NCBI GenBank assembly: GCA_021904315.1 | Contig: CM038911.1 | Coordinates: 20,743,390-20,807,389, forward strand | DNA from: Sphagnum magellanicum | Taxonomy: Eukaryota; Streptophyta; Sphagnopsida; Sphagnales; Sphagnaceae | Direction: 5' to 3' | DNA: 64,000 bases | In this document: one piece after another, positions 11,451 to 22,813 of the stretch | How the letters are laid out: every line of letters starts with the position of its first letter | Numbering within the stretch: the stretch's first letter is position 1 | Translations under genes and position numbers: made by a program | The notes under the pieces: model-generated | The model's input: only the letters and a program-made list of their open reading frames with translations | What the model was told of the DNA's origin: nothing | Database searches by the model: none

Positions 11451-12272
11451 TGACGCGCTCCCAAGTCACGAGGTGAAACCCCTCTTGAGGGTTTCACAAA
11501 GTCAAGTTGCGGAAAGTTGAGACTTGGTAGCACGCTCTTGGCTTCCAACTGTAGAAAGGGGTAGAGGGTCGAGTTGGGAGCCCCGAGATTAGACTAAGAA
11601 GAGGGACTAGCTTAGCTCGTGTGAATCTGCATCCAAAAACCAACCAAATCGGGTTAGTTTAGCATTCGGGACACCCTTTGGTGTTGGGACTTGCCATGGG
11701 CATTTGGACACACAAGACTCATCACGGCCCGGACTCGGGGGAAGCCACCACCTTCCCCCATATAGTATTCTCTGCGGCTGGTCACGGAGGCTACATCCGA
11801 ATGGCACATTTTGTTGGGACTCCCGAAATGGAGTCTTGAAAGTGTCCCAGTTGAACTCCCGGAACTTTGAATGGCCATAGCTCCTCGCCCCGAACTCGGA
11901 TCGGGACGAATCTTGAATCAATGTTGTAGCTCTCGTCAAGAGATTTCCAATGCCATGTCGCAATCTTCAAGGCGACGACGGGAAGAGGTCGATTCCCGAC
12001 TTTTAGTGGTCGGGAGTCAAACTGCCAGTTTGACTCCCTGCCCTTCTTTTGCCCATAACTTGAGCTGTAGATGTCCGAATTGCCAATGCGAGGTCATTTT
12101 CGATATCTACGTTTCAAGACCTTTCCAATGACACCAAGAACACCCCAATGCGAGGTGTTTTGAGCCTTTCTATCGAGCTCTAAACATTCGGGAGTCCCGG
12201 AGGACTCTAAACCTCCAACTTTTCCAAGTGTTGGGCTTCACCCCCACACTTGGCCAAAGTGGGGTTGCGACA
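11451..12272 (+). mobile_element. F3 element copy i (solo-LTR-like), TSD TTGTT
   Basis: The unit begins TGACGCGCTCCCAAG and ends GGGGTTGCGACA, giving TG...CA ends. The five bases on both sides are TTGTT (11446-11450 and 12273-12277), a perfect target duplication. The same unit recurs at 14777, 24267, 29670 and 51257. No integrase or RT lies inside. The + direction is assigned arbitrarily as TGACGC to GCGACA. Length is 822 bp, the shortest of the five. Confidence 0.85.
12012..12038. other. 12-bp perfect inverted repeat inside F3 copy i
   Basis: GGGAGTCAAACT, a GCC loop and AGTTTGACTCCC form a perfect 12-bp stem. Similar stems occur in the other four F3 copies at 15335-15361, 24663-24690, 32569-32595 and 51586-51611. 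Confidence 0.85.
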
Positions 12273-12659
12273 TTGTTTGCTTCCTATTCATCAAATTGAC
12301 GTAGATGGTGAGTAAATTTTTTGTGTCATAACAAAATGGAAATTTCAAGATTTATATCTTAAGCTATAAGTGGAAAAGTTTGCTGGTTATACAAGACACG
12401 TACCACAAGTTCTACAAGAAACAAATCATTGGTTGTACAAAAAGCAAATCCCTCTTTGTGCAAGAAATAAAACATTCATTTTAACAAAACTAATTTGTTG
12501 GTTTTTGTAAAGACAAATTGCTATCAAAATCAACCTAAGTAAATCATTTACACAGATAATGGTTAACCAAGCTTGAAATGCATACCTCTTCCAACATCGA
12601 GTTTATATTTGACATCTCCAAACCCTATACACCAATTTATATGCAAGCCATTAGAAGAT

Positions 12660-13052
12660 GTCGAAAGAAATCCAAAACCCTAAATGTTGGAACATGAAAC
12701 CCTACATCTTGAAATCCAAAACCCTAAATTATGGAACCCTAAAACCCTAAATCTTGGTGCCAAAACCCTAAATTTTAGAACCCCAAAACCTTAAATAATG
12801 GAACTTAATCCTTATATCGAAGTGCCCTGAACCCTAAATTCTAGAAGCCTAAAACCTTAAATCCTAGAATTCTAAACCTTAAAATTGAAATTCTTGGATT
12901 CCAAAACCCTAAATCTTGGAAACCTAAATCCCCAAATCCTAGTACCTTAAACCCTAAATCATGTTAACCTATAAACCTAAATCTTGCAACTTAAAACCTA
13001 AATCTTCATACTAACCCGAATTGTTAAATTTTATAACCCTAACCCTAAATCA
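12660..13052 (+). repeat. Degenerate CCCTAAA telomere-like tract
   Basis: About 390 bases dominated by variants of AACCCTAAA joined by short insertions such as TCTTGGAA, giving a higher-order pattern of roughly 20-30 bases. CCCTAAA is the plant telomere repeat unit. The degeneracy and internal position indicate an interstitial, expanded satellite-like tract. Confidence 0.75.
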
Positions 13053-13501
13053 TTCAAGAAAAATCTTCCTAGATTTCGATATCATTAACTCATGAGAGCT
13101 CCATGGATTTCTAAGAGTTCAATCCATGTTAAGCTTCAACCTCACAATTAGTGTCGATTAAGCACCCAAAGATTGACCGCTTGATGTTTGTGTGTTTTTT
13201 AAAATGTAGTTGATAATTTGAAAAAAAAACTTTGATTTAGAAGAAATCTCAAAATCAAAGCTAGGGATCCTTGAACTCTATAGTGCACTCTATAGAACAC
13301 ACAAGCTCGATTTGGAATAAAGGAAACTAGACCTCATGTTCCATTTTAGAAGCCCTTGGTTGGTGCCGACTGAAAACCTCAGAGCTATGCTGGTCTTTTA
13401 CGCTTAATGAGCAGTCAATTATGGCTTTAAATCTAAGGTTATTTGATCTATCAAGAACCATACCTAAAAAAACCTTCTTCCTTAATGAAATTGACGTGTT
13501 T
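13053..13501. other. Spacer before F1 copy A
   Basis: No gene seen. It borders the left end of F1 copy A at 13502. Confidence 0.4.
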
Positions 13502-14093
13502 TGTGAACCATACTAACAAAACCATGTGCGATAGTCTCAAAATTTAAGAGTTGCATTAGGGTTATTTGAGTGTGCCAAGGTTATTAGGGACTTTTAGTAA
13601 CTTCATAAGGGTGATGAATGCGCGTGGTTGCATGGAGGGGTTGTTTTCTTTTTTTAAATACGATATTGGTGAAGAAGGTGTTGGATTAGTTCTTTTCTTC
13701 AACAAAAAGCCGGTAATCATAATTTTAGAACCTCAATTGTGTAATTAAGGGTGAGAAATCTCTAGAGGGTTGGGGGTAGAAGCAAACACCAAAATTTGTG
13801 ATTTTCAACAAAACATTGGTCTTGTTCTAGTATTTAGTAAGTAGCAAGGATGTTTGAGATTCATGAAGCAATTGAAGGGGTGTCAATGAAAGGTCCATTA
13901 AAAATAGAACGATCTTCAAGCCTCATGAACATAAGATTAACTCAAAATAATTTAACAATTAAATAAATAGTGTGATAGGATGGTAATGGCAACATGAATG
14001 TTGTAATGAATAAAACATTTATTTAGAGTAGGGATAAGCTCAACAAAGAGCTACAATTACATGTTGAGTCCTAGGCTATGCCTCAATGATAGT

Positions 14094-14502
14094 TTATAAC
14101 TACAAGAAATCTAGGTTGCGTCAAATGATACAAACTAAGTAGTCTGCCTTGCTATTAAGAGGTAGTCACTGAATCGAACCGCGTAACCAATGTCGAGAAT
14201 TGAAGACCATGCAAAGATAGAGGTGTCTTCAGTTTCGTAACAACCTTCATAAACAATTTCCAAGTTCATCGCCAGAAGTAAGGTCGACTTGCAACAAGAT
14301 CACTAAGGTGTAAAGGTTTAGAAAGATGCGATATTACTAGCTCGAAAGGGTTGAACTTCAAGACGAACACGCACCTTTCGAGGTTCAAGATCTTCATCAT
14401 GAGGATGTTGTGTCAATGTCAAATTTAAAGATGTTTTTGGAGGAGATTCTTCATTCATTTATGCAGCTTGAGGCCGTAAGATGTCGTCATACGCAACGCC
14501 AT
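14094..14502 (-). pseudogene. Decayed F1 ORF (GHYRWLRGPI family), copy A
   Basis: The minus strand from 14502 opens ATGGCG and then follows the intact ORF at 37082, including the segments encoding TSYG near the start and the closing DFL-L-stop. The span is 409 bases, not a multiple of three, so at least one frameshift is present, and a TAG replaces the lysine codon two residues before the end. It is therefore a broken copy of a protein of unknown function. Confidence 0.7.
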
Positions 14503-14589
14503 AATTTCAAGGAAAGGAAAAAAAAAATTCAATCGAAATCAAATCAACAATGAATGTGTGGAAGATTTATTACATCAAGATGCGGGGTT

Positions 14590-14600
14590 GTAATTTATAG
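14590..14600 (-). promoter_or_regulatory. TATA-like box of F1 copy A
   Basis: The minus strand reads CTATAAATTACAA about 90-95 bases upstream of the ATG at 14502. The same box occurs at the same place in the other two F1 copies. Transcription from it is inferred. Confidence 0.55.
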
Positions 14601-14776
14601 ATCAAGGAAAAAGAAGGAAATGCGTAAGTAATAGCCTAAAACCACGATAAAGTAAAACCTTAATATTAATGGAAAAAATGAAGGTTTAAGTAAAATTTAT
14701 TGGGGGGAAAATGGGGAGAGGGGAAAAGGTGTTTTTTCTTTTCTTTTCATTGGTCACCCAAGCAATGGAACCTTCC

Positions 14777-15748
14777 TAACACACTCTCAACTCCTTAAAA
14801 GACTCAAATGTGAGTCCAAATAGAAGATAGTGGAAGAAAAAGAAGTCGGGGTATGCTCCTTAATTCATAACACTTTGAAGGGTAGAGGGGTGTGTTGGAG
14901 CTTCGAGATGGGACTAGGAAGAGTTGACAAGCTTCACTCACTCACATGAGCTTGCACACAACCCACACAAAGTGGTTAGTGCATAGTTGGAGCACCTTTG
15001 GTGCTAGGACGAACCATAGGCAACACAGACACACTAGACTCACCATGGCTCGGACTTGGGGGAAGCCACCATCTTCCCCCTTATAGTATACTTTGTGGCT
15101 GGCCACGGAGCCTACATCCTAATGGCTTTTCTTTCCCGGGACTTTCGAATGAGAGTCCTGAAATCGCGCCGGTTAGGACTTCCACAACTTTAGATCCCCA
15201 TAACTTTGCGAGCAAACCTCAGATCGCAATGTAGTCTACAACAAAGTTGTAGCTGTTGTCGAAAGCTTTCCAATGGTATGTGGCACGCCCTTTACAGCCA
15301 AGTAAATCGAGTCGATTCTTGATTTTTTCTGATCGGGAGTCAAATTGGCAGTTTGACTCCCGACCCTTCTTTTGGCCATAACTTGTGTTTTAGATATCCA
15401 AATGAGTAATGTGAGCTCATTTTAGACATTTACGTTCTAAGAGCTTTCGAATGATATAAAGAATGCCACAAGCCATTGAGTTTTGACCCCTGAAATTGCT
15501 CTATGAAATTTTGGGAGTCCACTAGGACTCCATCTCCCAAAGTGGAAGTTGCCTTGTGAGTGTGAGGGTTCACTCCCTCATACTCCCTCACATTTTCTTA
15601 TACTTTCAGGAGTGTGTGATGTGACTCTTAGGCTTCTTTTTGGCCCGCACCCTTGTGGCTTCTTTGCCTTGACTCCCAAGCTCCCACTTGGCCCGCACCC
15701 TTGCAAGCCCTTTGCCTTGGTCGTGAGCCCAAGGCTAGGGTTGCGACA
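14777..15748 (+). mobile_element. F3 element copy ii inside F1 copy A, TSD CTTCC
   Basis: Begins TAACACACTCTCAACTCC (TG decayed to TA) and ends AGGGTTGCGACA. It is flanked on both sides by CTTCC (14772-14776 and 15749-15753). The insertion splits the 26-bp minisatellite of F1 copy A, so this F3 is younger than that F1. The conserved 12-bp stem is at 15335-15361. Length is 972 bp. Confidence 0.88.
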
Positions 15749-15753
15749 CTTCC

Positions 15754-15845
15754 AAAGGCCACAAAGCATGGAACCTTTCAAGGCCCACCAAGCAATGGAA
15801 CCTCCCAAGGGCCACCAAGCATTGGAACCTTCCATTGGCCATCGA
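15754..15845 (+). repeat. 26-bp minisatellite of F1 copy A
   Basis: About four units of the type AAGGCCACCAAGCATGGAACC remain here, plus one unit left of the F3 insertion. The same array has about 10 units at 36587-36836 and about 2 at 56094-56145. Confidence 0.75.
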
Positions 15846-16089
15846 ATTGAGATATTCTTTCACCTTTTTCCTTTCTCTTTTTCTTTAAAAGGGCAAATTC
15901 GAATCATTGAGGTTCTCTTTTCCCCGGGATAATTTTCAATTCAAATCTTGAGAATACTTATTCCCACAACCTTGTTGAGGAAGAAAAGAATGATTAGTTT
16001 TGGTAGATGGTAGGAAGAAGGAGTGTAGATTAGACATTTGTAATAGTTTTGAAAGAATGGAAGTGAGTAGGAATAATGTTGGGAGGTTG

Positions 16090-16690
16090 AAATCTCTTAA
16101 AAGTCTCATAAACCCTCTCGGATTTGGTAACATAACTTCTTACTGGTTTAGTTGCAAAGCTTAGGATTTGGTAGCAAGGTGCGCCTTGTAATTAGTTTTT
16201 TAATAAACTAAGGCAAACTAGATTTAAATAACATATGTGTTAGGAATAATATTTCAAGTGACTAATGGTCTGCAGCCAAGTTGAAGTTATTACCCTCGTA
16301 AAACCCTCTCAAATTTGGTATCATAATTTCTTACTGGTTGAGATGCAGAGATTAGGATTTAGTAGCAAAGTGCAACTTGTAATTAGTTTTCTAAGGAACT
16401 AAGGCAAGCCAAATTTGAATAATATATGTGTTAAGAATAATATTTCAAGCGACTGGTGGTCTACAACCAAGTTGAACTTACTACCTTCGTAAAACCCTCT
16501 CAGGTTTGGTGGCATAGCTTCTTACTGGCTTAATTGCAGAGCTTAGGATTTGGTAGGAAGGTGCGCCTTGTAGTTAATTTTCTAATGAGCTAAAGCAAAC
16601 TAGATTTGAATAACATATGTGTTAGGAATCATATTTTAAGTGGTTGGTGGTATGTAGCTAAATTGAACATGGTGTTGAACCCTTAAAGGT
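16090..16690. repeat. ~190-bp tandem repeat of F1 copy A, three units
   Basis: The phrase GGTTTGGTAGCATA..TTCTTACTGG followed by AGGATTTGGTAG..AGGTGCGCCTTGTA recurs with a spacing close to 190 bases; the GGTCTGCAGCCAAGTTGAA-type segments start near 16262, 16452 and 16642. Confidence 0.8.
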
Positions 16691-16932
16691 TGGTTTAAAT
16701 GAATGACAATTTGACATAAAATTCTAAGATTTCATGTGTTTGAGCTTGGAAAATAGATCTATCAATTCTAAACCATAAATGATGCATAGGAGGCAAGTTA
16801 ATTGGTTTCAATTATAAATGTAATTTAACATCTAGAAATACACCTGTATTTTTCCTTCACCGATAGCGTATATACTTTCAAGTATAATCACTTCATAAAA
16901 CCGAGAGTAGAGGGACAGAAAGTTGTTTCACA

Positions 16933-18640
16933 CCCTCCCCTACTACAAGGAGGTCCCTTAAGCTCTAAAACTTTGTACAACCCAGTAGCTCGAATCATTG
17001 CATTTTCTTTGTGAGTTTAAATTCCTTAGTTCATCTTGGAAGTTTTCAATTAACACTAATTGAGCACCTCCAAAGTTTTTTTGGTTCATGAAATTTCTTG
17101 AGAATCTAGAAGTGGTTTTAAATCTAATCTACTCTAAAGGATCATTTAAAAAAAATACATATACAAACTTGATTTCTTAAAGAAAACTACTAATTAATAT
17201 TATTCCAAATAGCTTCGTTGAACTTTTTGGTGCTTTACATGGCACCAAAGAGTTGTAGTAAACGCTGGAGATCTCTAAACAATAATCTTATTTGATTGCT
17301 TTTTAATTTCATGTGTTGCTGTAAAATGGCCATTGCGTTAACATTCATTTGAAAACTCTTCCAAAGTTTAGAAAACAATTTGGTCTTTGTAAGGTCAAAA
17401 TTGAAATTGAAATCAAAAATGAAAATGGGAGAGTAACTTGCCCCTTGGATTGTGTTGGTTTGAGTTGGAGATGGCTCTGCTTGAAAATTTGAAACAAATA
17501 AATTTATGAATCTTTACAACCTTGAGAAATTGTCATGTAAGTTTGAAAAACTTGGAAAATGTTCATTCTTCATGAAAAAAAATTATCACTTCTTGGTGCT
17601 ACAATTGAAGGTTTCTTTTCCTTGATTTTGCCATCTACTTTCTTTTCAAATGTTGATTTAAACTCGTCCACATAAAAGATGTCCCTCTCCTTCTCTTAAG
17701 CTTCAATCCCACAATTGTGTGTTATTATTTCAACATTTGCAGACTTTTGTATGACTTAGATCTAGTTTTATTTCAACAACTTGTACTTATACTAGCACTT
17801 GTTAACACTCAAATTTGACAACCTGTCGTAACTGTGCATTGTGAACATTTGGAGTTTTCCAAGAAACCATAATAGTTTGTTATTGTGGTTCCAACCTTTC
17901 TATTCACACAAACCAATTTGTAACTAATTATGTTACTTTTTGAAGTTCAACAAAATATTGTTAATCATCTTTTATATATGTTCATATTAATTTATAATTG
18001 TTAAGCAATTGCTGGAATGTAAATTGATAGTGATTGATGCTTTGATCTTCTAGCATGAAATCAATTATCAAACCTACTAGTGTTCTTGCCGGTATTTTCT
18101 GCCATGTTACCTACTTTCAAGGCTAATCTAATAATGTTGTAATGTTTATAAAATTTGGCACACATACTCTTAACTTTTCTTAAATTAGGCTATATAATTG
18201 AACCCTAATAATATTTAAAAATTTGTGTTTGGATGGGTTATGATTTGTGTCGCGATATCAATTCTTTTTTTTCCTACACACATGTCCATGTAGTTATTAC
18301 TTTATAAGAAAAAAAAAATCATTTCTTTTTGTTCCATTAATGATTTAATCCCAAAGAAAATACCATTAATTTTGACAAGTTTTTATAGAAAATAAATAGA
18401 TTATGACACAACTTTTCTAAGGCTTCCACCAATATTTTATTAGGTTCAAATTTATTTACATTGAGTTATTAAAAATTGGGACTTTCTAGATGGCATCATT
18501 GTTTACAAATGATGGGAGAATTAAGGTTGTCAATGGACATGATTCGTACCATAGGATTTTTCATAAGTTTCATTTTTTTTTGCATTCTATCACTTTGAAC
18601 ATATTTATTTTATTTGTGGGAAAATTGGACATATGAAAAT
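16933..18640. other. AT-rich spacer
   Basis: No open frame of note, no LTR and no coding domain seen on either strand. Confidence 0.45.
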
Positions 18641-18645
18641 TTGGC

Positions 18646-18710
18646 CATGAGCACTTCGTTACACCAAATTTGGCCATGAGCATTTTTTTTGGTGTAACGA
18701 AGTGCTCATG
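18646..18710. repeat. Perfect 20-bp inverted repeat with 25-bp spacer
   Basis: CATGAGCACTTCGTTACACC (18646-18665) is the exact reverse complement of 18691-18710. The spacer repeats the left arm's opening TTGGCCATGAGCA. The single-stranded form would make a strong hairpin. It could be the core of a small foldback element, though no outer target duplication is evident. Confidence 0.85.
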
Positions 18711-20985
18711 TACACTATCATATCGTTTGGATTGGGATTCTCTTAATGTTTTTAAAGCCACAGGAATTCTTTTCTAGCTCGGTAGTTTGTAATAAATGTT
18801 AAATTATGTTATTTCTATTCAAGCCTTGTGCTACTACCTTCTTTGTGCTTCTTTTATGTTCCCTACAATCCCCTTGGAATTTTTTTCCCCTTGGGACCAT
18901 TTCAATGCTTTCACTAATGGGATTACACATTCAAATAGAAGGTGTTCCTAGGACAATGGTCTACTATGGCCATCATTTGGTTTATGTTAATGACGTTCAC
19001 CACCATCTCTTTGGCTCTTTAATTGGCCCCACTGTATTGAGCTTTTTTAGGTAGGGATGTCATAATTCTATTTTCTCCCGATTGTTCTTATTATTGTTCC
19101 AATGATACTTTTCGCCACGTATATCTAATTAGGAATCAATCATTTGGAGTATCCCAAGACATATTGAACAACAATGGTGTATTCTGATGTTATTGTTTGG
19201 GGTTTATTAAAGTGACCTTATGGCATATTTGCTTGACATTCCTAGAATTAGGTATTTCCTTAAATGACCATCACCCCCAATACTCTAGTTCTAGTATTGT
19301 TGTTAGGTTCATTGTTTCCCTTGCACATTTACGTGCCTTTCCAATGTCGTACTGTGTCCAATGTTGGGATTATTGTCAATATTTTTTAATGCATTGTGTA
19401 GGGTAATGTTTAGTTTTATTTTTGCTGCCAATACTATTGTTGTTGCTACATTGTTAACTATATTGATGAAATTTTATGTGAGAAGAAAATTGTATCCATT
19501 TTCTAATTTAATTCTTTGTAATCCTTTTGCATTCTTCCTCATGACATGAGATAACCTTTTGTGCGCTATTGTTACTCGTCAATTCATTTTACTAATAGTA
19601 TGTTTCTATCCTTTTGTATTTCCCGTTGAATTTTCTAGTTCCAATTCCTCGTCTACTTCTCAATTTGAGTTCTTGATGCAATGGTGTTTTATGTCTTTTA
19701 ACTATGATATTGTTGTGAGATTTATCTTAGTGTTTGCCTTTTTAAAAAAATTTGATGGCTATTTTCCATGCTATAGGAAAGCTAGATCTTATCATCTTGG
19801 TTTTTAATTTTGGAGTTGTCCAAGTGACCGAAAATGTCCTTTGTGCAATGTTTGTGTTTTGGTGGGGATCCCTATATGTTTCTAAAGATGTTTCTTACGT
19901 CGAAAACAACATTGTTTTAAGTTCTGTTTATCAAATTCTTGATGTGAATTTTGAAGGGATGTTTTGGACTATCACCAATGGAAGGTATTAGATTGTCGGC
20001 AAGCACATGCTCAACAATTTTCATAATACTATTCTAACACCAGGCACAACTGCATCAGTGATAAACATTATTGTGGAAGGTGTTGTGATGAAGGAAGAGC
20101 CGAATCTAGTTTCCCAAGACTTGAAGTTTTCTATCCTGATGGTGGAATCATTGTTTATTAACCTTTGTGATTCTTCTAACAAAAACGGCCCATCCTTTTT
20201 TGATGTGGTTGTCCCTCTTTGCGTGAATTCCTGACCTGTCAAAAAGTAGCCTTTGCCTTTGGATGCCATAAGTAGTTCCTTTGACCAATGTTGTAATTTG
20301 CTAAAGGTAATGTCTCTAACCCCGAACACTTCTTTTGAACTAAAATCCCTTGATTATAATGCCATCACAATTGAGTTTGTGAATTGTCTTCCCACAAAAT
20401 TCAATGGTGACATTTTCTTTGAACTTCTTCCTATGTGTCACCTGTTGGGACTTTTTTGACAATTACAAGGTATGGATAGAAAGTATGATGGTCATGTTTG
20501 GTGTAAGTTGCAAACTAGTAACATCCAAATTTTGGTTGATTGGACTTCAGAATGACCAAATGCCTTGGACATTTGTGTTGTCGGAATGATTTTTTGTCCT
20601 CTATTTCAACATTCTTTTGCACGCAATGAAGTTAGTTGGAGTGGCAATTGACTTAGCTACCAATATTTGGGTATTGTTTCATGAAATCCCTTATTTGTAC
20701 CATCATTTGTAAGTTCTACAACTCTTTGCCCACCTGTCTATAAACTTGAAGTTGTAGAATGTATTATGTTGTTCACAAATTTTTAAATATTTCAAGAGCC
20801 ACAATCCACTTGGGTACCCATTCACATTTAGTTATAAGAAAGGATGTGTAAAGATTCCTTCCAGGATATGAAGAACCTAGTTGCAAATTAAGTTTGTTGC
20901 ACACAATTACTACATCTTCAACTATTGCTTTGTCGATGAGTAAGGCTTTTCTTTCTCATCACTTGTTCAATGAGGATGGAAAAGG
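18711..20985. other. Spacer with short unidentified open frames
   Basis: Several plus-strand frames of 60-82 codons lie one after another between 18806 and 20589. They are rich in Phe, Leu, Val and Cys, as expected of T-rich DNA. A decayed gene leading into the transposase-like remnant at 20990 is possible, but no motif supports it. Confidence 0.3.
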
Positions 20986-20989
20986 TCTT

Positions 20990-21736
20990 GTGGAACTCCT
21001 CAAAGGTGAAAAATTAAATCAAACATTGTTAAAGTTTGCTCCTTTGTGCTCTCTTGGCATACGTAATCAAATTATTTCACTTAAGCATCTCTTCGATAAC
21101 TTGAACTCCCTTGACTATATCTCAAATTGAAGGCACTGTTTCATTACAACTATATTCATGATAAATTTTTTCATGGTCAACATGTTGGGAAGAAAGTTTA
21201 TTTGTTCAAAATGTCCATTGATGGAACTATGTCTAGATTTGATTTGGTCTAGTGAATGCAATGGGGTGATGATTTGCAGAATGCAATGGGGTGACGATGT
21301 GCAAAATGCATGGATGATGTTCAATCACGTAAAGCATGTTCAAGGATGCATAACCATGGCTTGTCATGGTTACAACTTGATCTATTATAAAGTCATGACA
21401 ATTACGGTCTATGACATGTAATTTGAGGACACAAAAGCTCAATGCATTTTGTGGAGGAAGCTAATGTAGTTGTTGAGAAGAAAGGGTTGGGTATGCCCAT
21501 TTTCAAGGGGTTCATGGTGGATGGTGCGTAAGCAAATTAGAATGTTGTTTGTATTGTTTATGGGATTGGAGATCCTACGGTCAAGATGGTTGACAAAGAG
21601 GGAACATGTTTTTTCCATTAGACTCAGTCTTTCGATAAACATACCAAGTAATTGATCACTCCAGAGTTCCATGTTCAACACAAAGCCTTCTGTTATGATT
21701 ACAAGAAAGCCACGTCCTTGGAGGAAATTAACCTTC
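20990..21736 (+). pseudogene. Transposase-like remnant, copy 2
   Basis: Inverted homologue of 9348-10055. Plus-strand fragments read LLKGEKLNQTLLKFAPLCSL, GIRNQIISLKHLFDNL, GRKFICSKCPLMELCLDLIW, then across frame changes VKMVDKE, FSIRLSLSINIPSN-region (equivalent to IQSLDRHTKQLI in the partner) and a final SLEEINL-like segment. It ends where the copia-2 LTR begins at 21742, whereas the partner copy continues, so copia-2 inserted into it. Family assignment is uncertain, as for copy 1. Confidence 0.45.
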
Positions 21737-21741
21737 AATAT

Positions 21742-22273
21742 TGTTAGAAATACTATTCATTTCTAATTCCCCAATGTTGATGAATGTGTTAAACATTCAT
21801 CAAAAGGATGAATAACACTCACATCCTTATAGTAGTTAGGTTAGGTTGAAAAGTGGTGGTTAGGGTTTGGAAGTGGAAGCTACTTAGGGTTTGGCAGCAA
21901 CTAGGGTTAGGTTTTGGTGGCGGCTAGGGTTAGGGTTTAGCGGTGGCTAGGGTTAGGGTTTGGCGGCGGCTAGGGTTAGGGTTTGGTGGCAGTTAGGGTT
22001 AGGTGACGGCTAGGTTAGGGTTAAGTGGCGGCTACTTTAGGGTTAGGAGATAATATATATTGGAATGGTTTTGAGTTGTCTTTCATTTTCTCCTTTCATG
22101 GTTTTGAGTGCATGTAGAACCTTCAAACCTTGTTAGTAGTTGCAAACCATAGTTTTGTGATTGTAGCATTTGAAACATACAACCTTTGTGATTTCTTGTT
22201 AGTTAATATGATTGTTCCATTTAATGAACCTTGAATGTTTTATTTCTTGTTTGTTTTCAAGTTGGTTCCAATA
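21742..22273 (+). repeat. 5' LTR of copia-2, with a TTAGGG-type minisatellite
   Basis: Begins TGTTAGAAATACTATTC and runs to TTGGTTCCAATA. The extent is supported by a second copy (55526-55991) that starts and stops at matching points. From about 21885 to 22045 it contains tandem units of the form GGCGGCTAGGGTTAGGGTTT with a period near 23. The 3' end is TA where CA is expected. Confidence 0.8.
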
Positions 22274-22286
22274 GGTTATGAGCCCA
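22274..22286 (+). other. Primer-binding site of copia-2 (degenerate)
   Basis: GGTTATGAGCCCA directly follows the LTR. It resembles the initiator tRNA-Met site TGGTATCAGAGCCA with small changes. Confidence 0.5.
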
Positions 22287-22813
22287 CACCAAGCAAGAAA
22301 AATGACATTGTGTTAGAATAAGAAATAGTCAAGGGTTTAGCTTGTATAACATAGAAAGGGAGAATCCTTTTGAGGGAAGGCTTTTAGTTTGCAAGGTTGC
22401 AAAGAGAGTAGAAGTCCATTTCTAAGTGAGTGGGAGGTGTGAAAGAGATTTCTTCAAAGTGTTGTAAGTTTTTCAAGTGTGAAAAATTTATTCTTCAAGT
22501 TTTTTGAAAATATCAAGTTTCAAGGTGAAAGTGTGTGAAAGAAAGTTCTTCGATTCATTGAAAGTTTGAGGTGTGTGAAAGAAAGGTCTTTGAGTTGTTG
22601 AAAGTATGAAGTTTTCAAGTGTGTCAAAGAGAGTTTTTCGCATTGTTGCAAGTTTCAAATGAAATTTCAAGCTTGTGTAATAAAAGATTTGTAAGTGCTA
22701 GAAGTTTTTTCTTTTCAAGTTTACGTGAGGGGTCAAAGATTTCTTCCAAAGCTTTCAATCTTTTGAAAGAGTGTTTGTTATAGCATTTGTGCTCAAAATG
22801 TTTTCTTTTCAAA

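Larger units (their letters stand above)
13502..16932 (-). mobile_element. F1 element copy A (solo-LTR-like with internal ORF)
   Basis: Homologous over its length to 35502-38095 (reversed) and to 54362-57040. The ends are TGTGAACC at 13502 and TTTCACA ending at 16932. Without the nested F3 it is about 2.45 kb. Strand is set by the internal ORF (14502-14094). No clear target duplication remains (TGTTT against CCCTC). Internal parts: ORF remnant, TATA-like box, a 26-bp minisatellite (about 15754-15845) and three ~190-bp tandem units (about 16090-16690). Confidence 0.8.

Noticed and set aside
13502-16932. A 5-bp target duplication for F1 copy A
   Set aside because: TGTTT and CCCTC agree at only one position and need a transversion, so I do not claim a TSD for this copy.
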